Shown one piece after another: positions 19,119-27,689 of a stretch of DNA of 64,000 bases. Below the pieces are notes generated by a model. It was not told the DNA's origin. It saw only the letters and a program-made list of their open reading frames with translations, and made no database searches. The first letter of the stretch is position 1; each line of letters starts with the position of its first letter. The stretch spans positions 124,001 through 188,000 of the forward strand of contig NZ_LKKO01000036.1 of the NCBI RefSeq assembly GCF_001455965.1, in the 5' to 3' direction. Both the position numbers and the translations under genes were made by a program. Origin of the DNA: Methylobacterium sp. GXS13. GTDB lineage: Bacteria; Pseudomonadota; Alphaproteobacteria; Rhizobiales; Beijerinckiaceae.

Positions 19119-19921
19119 GCGGCGTCCTCGTGATGGTGGGTGTCCAGGCCGTGAGACCCGTGATCGTGGCCGTCCACCGGGCGGGGACCGCCGCAGATTG
19201 CCGCGCCCTCGTCCCAGGCTTCGGAGAGATTGCGGGCGCGCACCAGATTCTCCGCAGTCAGAACCCGCGCGGTCGGGCCCCAGGCCACGGGTTCGCGGGC
19301 GAGCAGGAGCGTCGTCGGGAAATGCTCGCGCACCTGGGTGAGGTCGTGCAGGGCGGCAACGACGGTGCGGCCCTGGCCGTGCCAGAGGCGGATCAGGGCC
19401 AGCAGATCCTCGACGGTGCGATTGTCGATGCCGGTGAACGGTTCGTCGAGGAGCACCACCGGGCAATCCTGTAGGATCAGCCGGGCGAACAGGGCCCGCC
19501 GGAACTGGCCGCCGGAGAGGGTGCTGATCGGCCGTGCCTCGAACCCGCCGAGCCCGACCGCGTCGAGGGCCGACCCGATCTCCGGTCGCCACCGCGTCAG
19601 GCCGCGCCAGGATCCGGCCTTCCGCCAGAGTCCCATGCCGGCCAGGTCCATGACGCTGAGTGGAAAGCTGCGGTCGATTTCGTCGGCCTGCGGCATGTAG
19701 GCGAGGGTGCCGAAGCGATCGATGTGACCCTCCAGGCAGGGGATCTCGCCGGCCATGCCTTTCAGCAGGGTCGACTTGCCGGCCCCGTTCGGCCCGACCA
19801 GAGCCAGCAGGTCGCCGGCACGCACGACCCCGGAGAGGTGGTGGACCGCCGGATGCCGGTCGTAGCCCAGGGTCAAGCCGACGAGCCGGAACGCATCCTG
19901 TGTCGCGGGCCGGATGCTCAT
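19115..19921 (-). CDS. znuC: Zinc ABC transporter ATP-binding protein ZnuC
   Basis: The 268-residue protein carries Walker A GPNGAGKST (residues 43-51), the ABC signature LSGGQ, Walker B VVLLDEPF and the H-loop AALHD. The C-terminal tail is rich in histidine and aspartate (DGHDHGSHG, HHHED), typical of zinc-uptake ATPases. The start MSIRPATQ overlaps the stop of a small upstream ORF (ATGA). With znuB it forms the zinc importer core, divergent from zur and probably repressed by it. Confidence 0.9.
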   Translation of the reverse strand: MSIRPATQDAFRLVGLTLGYDRHPAVHHLSGVVRAGDLLALVGPNGAGKSTLLKGMAGEIPCLEGHIDRFGTLAYMPQADEIDRSFPLSVMDLAGMGLWRKAGSWRGLTRWRPEIGSALDAVGLGGFEARPISTLSGGQFRRALFARLILQDCPVVLLDEPFTGIDNRTVEDLLALIRLWHGQGRTVVAALHDLTQVREHFPTTLLLAREPVAWGPTARVLTAENLVRARNLSEAWDEGAAICGGPRPVDGHDHGSHGLDTHHHEDAA

Positions 19922-20052
19922 GCGGCAAGCGCCCAGGCGATGAGCAGCCAGACTATGGCCGAGAGGCCAGCGGCGAAGGCGAGGCGCGGGCCGATGCCAC
20001 TGCGGAACAGGGATCGCGGAGCCGCCGGGCTGGGATGGCGATGGGTGTTCAA
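19918..20052 (-). CDS. Small single-span membrane ORF upstream of znuC
   Basis: I do not recognise this ORF. From a TTG at 20052, with GAGGA four bases upstream, it gives 44 residues. The basic, Pro-rich N-terminus (MNTHRHPSPAAPRS) is followed by one strong transmembrane helix (LAFAAGLSAIVWLLIAWALAA) reaching the C-terminus. Its stop overlaps the znuC ATG (ATGA), the junction style of real operon genes here. The frame stays open further upstream to 20178, which overlaps the zur start, so a longer form is less likely. It could be a leader or accessory peptide of the zinc importer. Confidence 0.45.
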   Translation of the reverse strand: MNTHRHPSPAAPRSLFRSGIGPRLAFAAGLSAIVWLLIAWALAA

Positions 20053-20120
20053 GACGTCCTCGTCGCGCGCTCGGACCGGCGCGGGGACCTTTCGGGCTAC
20101 TGGTGCGGTCCGGGGCAGCG

Positions 20121-20135
20121 GTGATACACTGTAAC
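20121..20135. promoter_or_regulatory. Possible Zur operator between znuC and zur
   Basis: GTGATACACTGTAAC is a partly symmetrical 15-mer (outer GT...AC, inner A/T matches) in the shared upstream region of zur and znuCB. It resembles the GTTATA-type half sites of alphaproteobacterial Zur boxes, but only about half of its positions are symmetrical. The location is right for autoregulation and zinc repression; the assignment is inference. Confidence 0.35.
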
Positions 20136-20176
20136 ATTCCCGCCGGACAACCGGCGGTTTTCCGGTTGGAGCGATC

Positions 20177-20662
20177 ATGCACCGTCACGAGGGTCACGAC
20201 GCGTGCCACACAGGCGTCGGCGACATGCTCGCGCGGGCGGAGACCATCTGCCGGGAGCGCGGGCTGCAATTCACGCCCCTGCGCCGCGACGTGATGGAGG
20301 CAGTGGCCGAGGCCGGGAAGGCCCAGGGCGCCTACGATATCGCCGAGAAGCTCAGCGCACGGGGAAAGCGGGTGGCGCCGGTCTCGGTCTATCGCGCCCT
20401 CGATTTCTTGATGGAGCAGGGTCTGGTCCATCGGATCGCGAGCCGCAACGCCTTCATTCCCTGCCCCCACGGGCACGCCCCGGGGGAGGGGGTGGTCTTC
20501 CTGATCTGCCGCACCTGCGGCGTCGTCGACGAGGCGTCGTCGGAGGAATTGGAGGACGGTCTCGACCGCACTCTGAAGCGGGCGGGCTTCACGCCGGCCC
20601 ACAGCATCCTGGAGGTTGAGGGCGATTGCGGCGCCTGCCGGGAGCGCCGGCAGGATTCCTGA
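20177..20662 (+). CDS. zur: Fur-family transcriptional regulator, zinc type (Zur)
   Basis: Zur represses zinc-uptake genes when zinc is bound. The 161-residue protein has the Fur winged-helix domain (TPLRRDVMEAVAEAG..AYDIAEKL..VYRALDFLMEQG) and metal-ligand candidates: CPHGH (Cys96, His98, His100), CRTC (Cys111, Cys114) and CGAC (Cys151, Cys154), the last two forming the structural zinc site. A His-rich N-terminus (MHRHEGHDACH) is also present. A GGAG site lies 5 bases before the ATG. It is divergent from znuCB, which supports Zur over Fur or PerR. Confidence 0.9.
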   Translation: MHRHEGHDACHTGVGDMLARAETICRERGLQFTPLRRDVMEAVAEAGKAQGAYDIAEKLSARGKRVAPVSVYRALDFLMEQGLVHRIASRNAFIPCPHGHAPGEGVVFLICRTCGVVDEASSEELEDGLDRTLKRAGFTPAHSILEVEGDCGACRERRQDS

Positions 20663-20673
20663 GGCGCCCTCGC

Positions 20674-22179
20674 TCAGCGGGCGTTCTTGTAGGCCCGGCG
20701 CGAGACGATCGTCTGGATCATGATCTGGATGTCGAACCAGATCGACCAATTGTCGATGTAATGCAGATCGCAGGCAACACGCCGCTCCATGTCCAGGTCG
20801 GTCAGGGTCTCGCCGCGATAGCCGTTGACCTGCGCCCAGCCGGTGATGCCGGGGCGCACGTTGTGCCGCCGGGCGTAGAGCGCGATCCGCCGCTCGAAGC
20901 TGCGATCATGCGCGAGCGCATGGGGCCGTGGGCCGACCAGCGACATCTCGCCCCGAAGGACGTTCAGGAGCTGGGGCAGCTCGTCGAGATTGGTCCGACG
21001 CAGGATCGCACCGACCTGGGTGATGCGGCTGTCGTTGCGGGTCGCCTGCTTGAACACCGTGCTGGCATCCGCCCGCATCGAGCGGAACTTGAACACGCCA
21101 AAGGGCTGCTGATTGAAGCCATAGCGCTTCTGACGAAAGAAGACCGGCCCAGGGCTGTCGAGCTTGATCGCCACCGCGATGAAGGCAAGCAGCGGCGAGA
21201 GCGACACCAGGGCGATCGCCGCCACGACCAGATCGAGGGCGCGCTTCAGCACGATCTCGGCGACGTTGAGCGGCCGGCGCCCGATATTGATGCCGGACAC
21301 ACCGCCGACCCGGGCGACCTGCATATCGGGGAATCGATCGAGCACGCTGCCCGGTCGAAGATGCAGGGCGGCCGGCACGCGCAGGAACGCATCGATGCAG
21401 CGCTCCACCTCGGCAGTGTCGGTCCACGGCACCAGCACGAAGACGTCGTCCGGCCGCAGGAACCGGACCACCGACACGGCGAGGTCGAGATCCTCCTGCA
21501 GCTGGTCGTGCCGCGACACGGTATCGGCGCCCGGGTCGACCCGGCGCAGGTAGCTAGTGCCGACGATCCGGGAGCCGAGCTGGTCAGCCTCGTGGCTCGC
21601 GTAGAACTTGGCAATGTCCTCCTCGTAGCCGACCAAGTGGACGCGGCTGGCCGAGGCCGAACCCGAGGCAAGGCTGCGCCGCACCAAACGGGTCGCCACC
21701 GTGCGGGTCGTCACCAGGGCGGGCAGTCCGAGGACGAAGGCGGTGATCGAGACGATGCGCGAATAATCGTTGGTGGTCTTGGTCAGGAAGCCGACGACGA
21801 GCACTGCGGCCCAGGCGACCAGCCAGAGCGAGGCCATGCGCTGAAAGTTCAGCCTCTGCGCCATGATGCCGTCGAGGCTGTAATCCTCTCGCAGCACGTT
21901 CGTCGCGACGATGATGGCGCTGAGCAGGGCAGCGAGCCGCAGGCTGCGGAAGCTGGTCACCCAAAAGCTGTCGCCGGCGAAGGCGAGTTGGTAGCCGAAC
22001 TCGACGGTCAGGATGACGACGAGGATCGCCGCGATGTCGGCCAGAGCCAGCGATGACGACAGGGCCATCCGCGCCACCGCGCGACCGCGACGCGGCAGGA
22101 GCGCGGACCATACGCTGCGACGGCGTTCGGCCGAGGTCGGCAAGGCCTGAAACGTCTCCGGAACCCGCTCGTGAAACAT
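20674..22179 (-). CDS. Polyprenyl-phosphate sugar-1-phosphate transferase (exopolysaccharide initiator)
   Basis: Enzymes of the WcaJ/HfsE/PssY type transfer a sugar-1-phosphate from a nucleotide sugar to undecaprenyl phosphate to start exopolysaccharide synthesis. The 501-residue protein has an N-terminal region of four or five transmembrane helices, a cytosolic CoA-binding-like domain (RVHLVGYEED), and a C-terminal bacterial sugar transferase domain. That domain includes KRALDLVVAA, KFRSMRADA, DELPQLLNVLRGEMS, LVGPRPH and PGITGWAQVNG. The start MFHERVPETF was preferred over a 68-codon extension. It stands alone, without other capsule genes nearby; the sugar (probably glucose or galactose) is not determinable. 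Confidence 0.88.
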   Translation of the reverse strand: MFHERVPETFQALPTSAERRRSVWSALLPRRGRAVARMALSSSLALADIAAILVVILTVEFGYQLAFAGDSFWVTSFRSLRLAALLSAIIVATNVLREDYSLDGIMAQRLNFQRMASLWLVAWAAVLVVGFLTKTTNDYSRIVSITAFVLGLPALVTTRTVATRLVRRSLASGSASASRVHLVGYEEDIAKFYASHEADQLGSRIVGTSYLRRVDPGADTVSRHDQLQEDLDLAVSVVRFLRPDDVFVLVPWTDTAEVERCIDAFLRVPAALHLRPGSVLDRFPDMQVARVGGVSGINIGRRPLNVAEIVLKRALDLVVAAIALVSLSPLLAFIAVAIKLDSPGPVFFRQKRYGFNQQPFGVFKFRSMRADASTVFKQATRNDSRITQVGAILRRTNLDELPQLLNVLRGEMSLVGPRPHALAHDRSFERRIALYARRHNVRPGITGWAQVNGYRGETLTDLDMERRVACDLHYIDNWSIWFDIQIMIQTIVSRRAYKNAR

Positions 22180-22548
22180 CTGGCCCGCCACGTCCCGGTT
22201 TGATCGGACTTTGTACCGGTCTGAAACACGAAAGATTTCAGCGCCGGCATCTGCCGATGACGGAGCAAGGGGTGAGCCGCGACGTACAGTGATTCGGCCA
22301 CTTCGGAATGGGCGCCCATGTAGGCGAACGCCTGGCCGCCGGCAATACATGGTAAATGCTGAGTCACCGGAATACAGACACATACCGTTCGCCCCGGCAC
22401 CAGAGTCTGATACCAGCGGTTGCGTTGTAATGTCGGTTTCTTGCTAGACGGTTGAATTCCGTCGCAGCGCGAAGCTTGGCCATTGCGGCTGTAAAGCCGA
22501 ACGAATCGACGCCGCTGGTTTTGCGTGCCGGGCAAAGAGTCTGGCAAT
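22180..22548. other. Upstream region of the sugar-transferase gene, no gene seen
   Basis: About 370 bases of lower GC content than the surroundings separate the leftward sugar-transferase start from the terminator of the heme-enzyme gene. Reading frames here are short and unconvincing. It probably holds the promoter and a long leader of the exopolysaccharide gene, but I could not place promoter elements. Confidence 0.5.
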
Positions 22549-22581
22549 AAAAAACGCCCGCCGCCGATCCGGCAGCGAGCG
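22549..22581 (-). terminator. Intrinsic terminator of the HmuQ-like gene
   Basis: On the minus strand a 12-bp GC-rich stem (22581-22570 pairing with 22566-22555, including two G-U pairs) with a 3-base loop is followed directly by TTTTTT (22554-22549). It begins 26 bp after the stop codon of the heme-degrading enzyme. This is the clearest intrinsic terminator in the window. Confidence 0.85.
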
Positions 22582-22606
22582 CCTTCAAATGGTATGTCCT
22601 GCGGCG

Positions 22607-22954
22607 TCAGACGGCGTCGGCGTGGGGTCTGGTCTCGCTCGCACCGCCGACCGTTTGCACCATCTCGAAGCCCTCGAATTGCGGATGACCGAGATAGAGT
22701 GGCTTGGTCGACGGCGCCCGGCTATGCGCCTTGCGGAACTGCTCTGAGCGGGTCCACGCCTCGAAATCGCTCCGTGACCGCCAGACGGTGTGCGAGGCGT
22801 AGAGGACGTGGTTCTCGTGCTCGGGCCCACGCAGGAGGTGAAACTCCACGAAGCCCTCCATTTCGCCGAGATGGCTGTCGCGGCCGAGCCAGACGGCCTC
22901 GAAGTCCTCGGTCGCATCCTTAACGACCTTGAAGCGATTCATCGCGATAAACAT
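22607..22954 (-). CDS. Heme-degrading monooxygenase, HmuQ/IsdG-like
   Basis: The 115-residue product is an antibiotic-biosynthesis-monooxygenase-fold protein (MFIAMNRFKVVK, GFVEFHLLRGPE, YASHTVWRSRSDFEAWTRSEQFRKAH). The sequence closely recalls HmuQ/HmuD of Bradyrhizobium, a non-canonical heme oxygenase that releases iron from heme. The start MFIAMN has a GGAG site 6 bases upstream; an alternative MENI start 4 codons earlier would put that site inside the gene. It is monocistronic with a strong intrinsic terminator. No heme transporter genes are adjacent. A role in iron acquisition or heme turnover is inferred from the family. Confidence 0.75.
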   Translation of the reverse strand: MFIAMNRFKVVKDATEDFEAVWLGRDSHLGEMEGFVEFHLLRGPEHENHVLYASHTVWRSRSDFEAWTRSEQFRKAHSRAPSTKPLYLGHPQFEGFEMVQTVGGASETRPHADAV

Positions 22955-23354
22955 GATGTTCTCCATTCGCACATCGGATTTAGGCCCTGAACCCCGCGCA
23001 GGCGAGCCCTGCTGCGGCGACGCGGCGCGCGGGATGGACTGCGCACAGTTTGCGGATCGACATTTCCGCAACAATGTTTCGGAGATACGTCAGGTTAAAC
23101 CACAAGATGTAGACTTAGACTTGCGGAGCTTAACAACTTCGTGTCCAATTGCCTGACGGTTCGTATTGTGTCGCAGTCGGGCTGTTGGCCGACTGCTATA
23201 GCGCTCAGGGTCGATGTGGATTGTTTGTCGACGGAAGAGAGCGGATCACAATAAGGGCTTAGAGCTGTGGCCGATTGCAATGCAGGCGGCGGCTGCTCTA
23301 GCGTGTGGCACCGCACTCTAGGTGTAGACAGGATATGAGATTGAGGGTCGGACG
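22955..23354. other. AT-richer divergent region between the heme enzyme and the XRE regulator
   Basis: This 400-base region separates two divergent genes. It is visibly poorer in GC than the flanking coding DNA, especially 23040-23340, which suggests a regulated promoter region. No convincing gene is seen. It must contain the promoter of the HmuQ-like gene and that of the XRE-family regulator, which could act here on its own promoter. Confidence 0.5.
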
Positions 23355-23849
23355 GTGAAGCGGCGCGATAGCGAGGCGAGAGCACCGGATCCGCAAGGGG
23401 ACGCTGTTCAGGCCGCGGAAAAGGATGTGAACAATCAGACGATGCCGAAGCAGACGACCGACGTGGATCGTCTGGTGGGTATTCGCATCACCGCTCTGCG
23501 GAAAGCGCGCGGTCTGAGCCAGACCGCCCTCGGCAATGCTGTTGGCGTCACGTTCCAGCAGGTGCAGAAGTACGAGAAGGGCCAGAATCGGGTCGGCGCC
23601 GGCCGGCTGCGCGAGATCGCGCGCCTGCTCGAAGTGCCGGTTTCTGCCTTCTTCGAGGAGAGTGAGCCCCGCGAAAATTCGCAGGAAGACGTCTTCGGCT
23701 TTCTAAGCGCGCATGGCGCGATCGAGCTGCTTCGCGCCTACGCACAGATCGAGGACGAGCAGATGCGCCGGGACGTACTGGCGCTGGTGCGCAGCGCCGC
23801 GCGCCTTGCGCAGTCCCGCTCCGTGGCGACCGCGGCGGACTCCGCCTGA
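23355..23849 (+). CDS. XRE-family helix-turn-helix transcriptional regulator
   Basis: The 164-residue protein has an N-terminal polar extension of about 40 residues, then a Cro/C1-type helix-turn-helix domain: IRITALRKARGLSQTALGNAVGVT, recognition helix FQQVQKYEKGQNRVGAG, then LREIARLLEVPVSAFFE. A C-terminal helical tail (about residues 105-164) follows. Rhizobial proteins of this make-up include PraR-like regulators; which group this belongs to is uncertain. The GTG start at 23355 has GAGGG 7 bases upstream; a shorter start at GTG 23427 is possible. It stands at the edge of the cobalamin cluster, but nothing in the sequence ties it to B12. Confidence 0.82.
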   Translation: MKRRDSEARAPDPQGDAVQAAEKDVNNQTMPKQTTDVDRLVGIRITALRKARGLSQTALGNAVGVTFQQVQKYEKGQNRVGAGRLREIARLLEVPVSAFFEESEPRENSQEDVFGFLSAHGAIELLRAYAQIEDEQMRRDVLALVRSAARLAQSRSVATAADSA

Positions 23850-23878
23850 TCTTCGGCCCTGGCAGGACGGACGGGTCG

Positions 23879-23910
23879 CCCCACGATCAGCCTGATCGGG
23901 GGAGGCTTTT
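23879..23910 (+). terminator. Possible terminator after the XRE regulator
   Basis: CCCC-AC-GATCAG pairs with CTGATC-GGGG (23879-23901, with a 2-base bulge), followed by a short TTTT at 23907-23910. It lies 30 bp after the regulator stop and just before the convergent cobB end. The weak T-tract lowers confidence. Confidence 0.4.
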
Positions 23911-23938
23911 GCTTCGGGCATGACGCTCGAATGGCGTC

Positions 23939-25258
23939 TCACCCCTCGTCCGCCGCGATGAGGTGGAAGAAGCTCCCCCCCACATATCCGACCCGATGAC
24001 CGGCCAAGCCCTGATCCGTGCCCTCCGCGTCGGTGACGCGGGCCAGGGCATCCGCCGCCGCGGCGACTGGCGAGAGTTCGCTGGCATAGTGGAATTCGTG
24101 GCCGACGACCCGTGCACCCTGCCGGCCCAGCGGGCCGTCGCTGCAGAGCCGGGCGACGCGATAGCCGAGATGCAGCTTCCGCTTGCGGTAGGACGTGGCG
24201 ACCGGCAACAAGCCCGCCATGGCGTGGGTGGTGCCGTCCGCATCCTCGAGGGTGCGCCCGAGGACCATGTAGCCGCCGCACTCGCCGTGGATCGGGCGCG
24301 TGGTCGCGAAGGCGCGCAGGCCCTCGAGGAATCGAGTGGCGGCGGCAAGTTGGCCCGCATGCAACTCCGGATAGCCGCCCGGTAGCCAGCAGGTGTCGCA
24401 CGACTCGGCCGGCGCCTCGTCGGCGAGCGGGGAGAAGGGTACAATTTCGGCCCCGGCCAGACGCCAGCCGGCTTCGAGGTGCGGGTAGAGGAAGCTGAAC
24501 GCCGCATCGCGGGCCACGGCGATGCGTTGCCCAGGGGGGCGCGGCAGGATTCCGGCTGACGCGGCGGCGCCGCCGCCCGCGCAGGCGAGCACGGCGTCGA
24601 GATCGATGCCGGCTTCGGCGAGGTCGGCCAGCCGGTCGAGGCGCGCTTCGAGATCGGCGGTCTCGCCGGCCTGAGCGAGGCCGAGATGGCGCTCGGGCAG
24701 GACCAGCTCGGCATCGCGCATCAGCACGCCGAGGACCGGAAGCCCCACGCGCTCCATGCCGGCCTCCACCAGCCGGCGGTGGCGGGCACTGGCAACTTTG
24801 TTGAGGATCACCCCGGCGATGCGGATCCGCGAGTCGTAGAGCTTGCAGCCGAGCGCCACGGCAGCTGCCGACTGCGCCGCGCCGGAGACGTCGACCACGA
24901 GCACCACCGGCCAGCCGTAGCGGGCCGCGATGTCGGCATTCGCCCCGGTCCGGCTCTCCGCCGCCCGGACGCCGTCGAACAGGCCCATCGAGCCCTCGGC
25001 GACCACGATGTCGGCCTGCGCGGCCGTTTCACCCGCCAGCGCGTCGAGGAGGCCGGGCGCCATGGCGAAGCTGTCGAGATTGAAGCTCGGCTGTCCTGTG
25101 GCTGCGCGATGGAAAGCCGGATCGATATAGTCCGGCCCGCATTTCGCACCCCGGACGCGCAGGCCCCGCCGGCTCAGCGCCCGCATCAGCGCCAGCGTGA
25201 CGGTGGTCTTGCCGGAACTCGAGCGCGGCGCCGCGACCAGGAGGCCGGGGGCGCTCAT
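23939..25258 (-). CDS. cobB: Hydrogenobyrinate/cobyrinate a,c-diamide synthase CobB
   Basis: CobB uses ATP and glutamine to amidate side chains a and c of hydrogenobyrinate before cobalt insertion. The 439-residue protein has the N-terminal dethiobiotin-synthetase-like domain with P-loop [10 protein letters not shown] (residues 10-19) and [10 protein letters not shown], and a C-terminal type-1 glutamine amidotransferase domain with the nucleophile region [12 protein letters not shown] and the His in VGHEFHYA. The ATG overlaps the cobM stop (ATGA). It is the last gene of cobL-cobE-cobM-cobB and supplies the substrate for the CobN-containing chelatase. Confidence 0.94.
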   Translation of the reverse strand: MSAPGLLVAAPRSSSGKTTVTLALMRALSRRGLRVRGAKCGPDYIDPAFHRAATGQPSFNLDSFAMAPGLLDALAGETAAQADIVVAEGSMGLFDGVRAAESRTGANADIAARYGWPVVLVVDVSGAAQSAAAVALGCKLYDSRIRIAGVILNKVASARHRRLVEAGMERVGLPVLGVLMRDAELVLPERHLGLAQAGETADLEARLDRLADLAEAGIDLDAVLACAGGGAAASAGILPRPPGQRIAVARDAAFSFLYPHLEAGWRLAGAEIVPFSPLADEAPAESCDTCWLPGGYPELHAGQLAAATRFLEGLRAFATTRPIHGECGGYMVLGRTLEDADGTTHAMAGLLPVATSYRKRKLHLGYRVARLCSDGPLGRQGARVVGHEFHYASELSPVAAAADALARVTDAEGTDQGLAGHRVGYVGGSFFHLIAADEG

Positions 25259-26031
25259 ACTGCGCGCCCCACGGTCCCGCCCGGCCGGCAGGGACGTCCG
25301 TAATCGGGCGCGTAGAGCGCACTCTCGCGGAAATCGGCGGCGCCGAGAGCCGGACCGACGAGGATCAGAGCGGTGCGTTCGAGACCGGCCTCGGCGACGA
25401 GGGCCGGCAGCCCGGCGAGGTCGCCGACCAGGGCCCGCTCATCCGGCCAGGAGGCGCGGAACACTGCGGCGGCCGGGCAAGCGGCGCCGTAGAACGGGAT
25501 CAGCTCGGTCGCGACCTTCTCCACGACGTGGATCGAGAGGTGGACCGCCAGCGTCGCCCCGGTGGCCGCAAAGGCCGCCAGCGTCTCGCGCTCCGGCATC
25601 GCGCTCGCCCGGCCGGAGGTGCGGGTCAGCACGACGGATTGCGACATGCCCGGCACAGTCAGCTCCCGGCGCAGCAGGGCAGCGGCGGCCGCGAAGGCCG
25701 GGACGCCCGGGGTCACCGTGTAGGCGATGCCGAGCCGGTCGAGCCGGCGCATCTGCTCGGCCAGCGCGCTCCAGATCGACAGGTCGCCCGAATGCAGCCG
25801 CGCCACATCCTGCCCGCGCGCGTTCGCAATCTCGATCTCGGCCATGATCGCGTCGAGGTCGAGGGGTGCTGTGTCGACGATGCGCGCACTCGGCGGGCAC
25901 CAGCCCAGGATCTCGGGCGCCACCAGGGATCCCGCATAGAGGCAGACCGGGCAGGCGGCGATGCGGTCGCGGCCGCGTACCGTGATCAGGTCGGCAGCGC
26001 CGGGGCCGGCGCCGATGAAATGGACGGTCAT
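25255..26031 (-). CDS. cobM: Precorrin-4 C11-methyltransferase CobM
   Basis: CobM methylates C11 of precorrin-4 with S-adenosylmethionine to give precorrin-5. The 258-residue protein is a tetrapyrrole methylase: it starts [18 protein letters not shown], has LHSGDLSIW in the SAM pocket, [12 protein letters not shown], and the conserved [12 protein letters not shown]. Both ends overlap neighbours by 4 bp (cobE stop, cobB start). The next enzyme, CobF (precorrin-6A synthase), is not in this cluster. Confidence 0.94.
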   Translation of the reverse strand: MTVHFIGAGPGAADLITVRGRDRIAACPVCLYAGSLVAPEILGWCPPSARIVDTAPLDLDAIMAEIEIANARGQDVARLHSGDLSIWSALAEQMRRLDRLGIAYTVTPGVPAFAAAAALLRRELTVPGMSQSVVLTRTSGRASAMPERETLAAFAATGATLAVHLSIHVVEKVATELIPFYGAACPAAAVFRASWPDERALVGDLAGLPALVAEAGLERTALILVGPALGAADFRESALYAPDYGRPCRPGGTVGRAV

Positions 26032-26432
26032 GTGTGCCGGGCTATGGGGTGCAGGACGGCGAGGGCGCAGGTTGCGCCACCGCTGGCGATACGGGGAAGG
26101 GCGAGGTGGCTGCCCGGTCCCGCCGCCGCCAGGGCCGCCGCCTCGGCGAGCGAGCCGACTCCACGCAGGCGTTCGATCCGGGCAGAGCGCGTGACGATGT
26201 TCGGATCGCAGGCTTCAAGGGCCCTCGGTTCGACCGGGCAGGGCGAGAGGCCGAATTCCGAGGCCGCCTGGCGGATGGACGGTTCCGCAGCCCGGTCGGC
26301 TGCGGTGGCGATCGCTGCGAGGTCTGTGCGCGCGGCGCCGATCGTGCCGAGCGCACGGCTGATCAGCGCGGCGATCTCGTCGGCGCCCGTGCCACGACGG
26401 AACCCGACCCCGGCGACGATCCGGTCGGTCAT
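26028..26432 (-). CDS. cobE: Cobalamin biosynthesis protein CobE (CbiG C-terminal family)
   Basis: The 134-residue protein matches the CobE/CbiG-C family in length and in motifs: [19 protein letters not shown] at the N-terminus, CPVEPRALE in the middle, [21 protein letters not shown] in the last third, and a C-terminal strand ([10 protein letters not shown]). In CbiG this domain belongs to the protein that opens the ring lactone; in aerobic organisms the precise role of CobE is not settled as far as I know. It is tightly coupled: its ATG overlaps the cobL stop and its stop overlaps the cobM start. Confidence 0.9.
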   Translation of the reverse strand: MTDRIVAGVGFRRGTGADEIAALISRALGTIGAARTDLAAIATAADRAAEPSIRQAASEFGLSPCPVEPRALEACDPNIVTRSARIERLRGVGSLAEAAALAAAGPGSHLALPRIASGGATCALAVLHPIARHT

Positions 26433-27661
26433 GGCTTGGTCCAGGCCCATTGGGTCACCGGCATCGCGGGCCGCCAGCCGTGCAGGCCGCCCACCGGACT
26501 CGCGCGGTCGACCGAGAACCGCCGCAGACTGCCGCCATGGTTCGCGAAGGCCGCGAGCAGGGCGGCCTCGCCCTCCAGCGTCACGGCGTTGGCGACGCAG
26601 CGCCCGCCCGGCCGCAACGCGGCGAGGGCCGTCGTCAGGATACCGGGCTCCGAGACGCCGCCGCCGATGAAGATTGCGTCCGGATTGGTCAGGCCGGCGA
26701 GCGAAGCCGGGGCCGCGCCGGTGACTACCGCTAGATCCGGAACGCCCATAGCCTGCGCGTTCCGAAGGATCCGCTCGGCCCGGTCGGGGCGCGCCTCGAT
26801 GGCGGTGGCCCGCAGGCTCGGGTCGCGCAGCATCCACTCGATCGCGATCGAGCCCGCACCGGCCCCAACATCCCAGAGATGCAGACCCGGATGTGGCCGC
26901 AGGGCCGCGAGCGTCATCGCCCGGATCTCGGCCTTGGTGAGTTGCCCGTCATTCTCGAAGAGGCCGTCGTCGAGGCCGGGCGCCAGCGGCAGCGCGCGTC
27001 CTGCACCGTCGACGGTGATCGCCACGGTGTTGAGCGGGTCGATTGCCGGGAGATCAAAGGCCTCGGCTTTTGCCGCACGGATCCGCTCGCGCGGACCGCC
27101 CATCGCCTCCAGGACGGTGAGGGTCGACGTGCCGAAGCCGCGCTCGGTCAGCATCGCGGCCAGTGCCGCCGGCGTCGTGCCGTCCCAGGACAGCACGAGG
27201 AGGCGCGCGCCCGGCTGGATATGCGGGATGATCCGTGCCAGCGCCCGGCCATGCAGGGTGACGAGGCCACATTCGGCCAATGGCCAGCCGAGCCGCGCGC
27301 AGGCGAGGCTGAAGGCCGAAGGTTGGGGGAAGGCCCGGATCTCGGCGGGCGGCACCAGCCGGGCGATCTCAGCGCCGATCCCGTAGTGGAACGGATCGCC
27401 GGTGGCGAGAATGCAGGTCGGATTCCCCCGTCGGGCCAGGATTTCCGGATAGGCCTCGTGGATCGGGCTCGGCCAGGGCGGGGCGTCGGCGTCGAGGGGT
27501 GCAGCCAGATCCAGGTGGCGGCGACCGCCATAGACCACCCGCGCGGCGTCGAGCGCGGCGGCGGCTGCCGGCGCGAGCCCGGCCCGCCCGTCCTCGCCGA
27601 TGCCGACGATCGCGCCCCAGCGCCCGGCCGCAGGCGGGCTCGACAGGGGCTCAGCGCTCAT
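26429..27661 (-). CDS. cobL: Precorrin-6Y C5,15-methyltransferase (decarboxylating) CobL
   Basis: CobL methylates C5 and C15 and removes the acetate carboxyl at C12, converting precorrin-6B to precorrin-8X. The 410-residue protein fuses a CbiE-like tetrapyrrole methylase (about residues 15-215; GIGEDGRAGL, GDPFHYGIGA) with a CbiT-like Rossmann methyltransferase (about 225-405; LTKAEIRAMTLAALRP, WDVGAGAGSIAIEWM, IFIGGGVSEPG). The start codon touches an alternative cobK start on the other strand, so its promoter must lie inside cobK or transcription must run through it. cobE follows with a 4-bp overlap. Confidence 0.94.
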   Translation of the reverse strand: MSAEPLSSPPAAGRWGAIVGIGEDGRAGLAPAAAAALDAARVVYGGRRHLDLAAPLDADAPPWPSPIHEAYPEILARRGNPTCILATGDPFHYGIGAEIARLVPPAEIRAFPQPSAFSLACARLGWPLAECGLVTLHGRALARIIPHIQPGARLLVLSWDGTTPAALAAMLTERGFGTSTLTVLEAMGGPRERIRAAKAEAFDLPAIDPLNTVAITVDGAGRALPLAPGLDDGLFENDGQLTKAEIRAMTLAALRPHPGLHLWDVGAGAGSIAIEWMLRDPSLRATAIEARPDRAERILRNAQAMGVPDLAVVTGAAPASLAGLTNPDAIFIGGGVSEPGILTTALAALRPGGRCVANAVTLEGEAALLAAFANHGGSLRRFSVDRASPVGGLHGWRPAMPVTQWAWTKP

Positions 27662-27689
27662 GGACAAGGCCCCCATGACCGGTGGCGCG

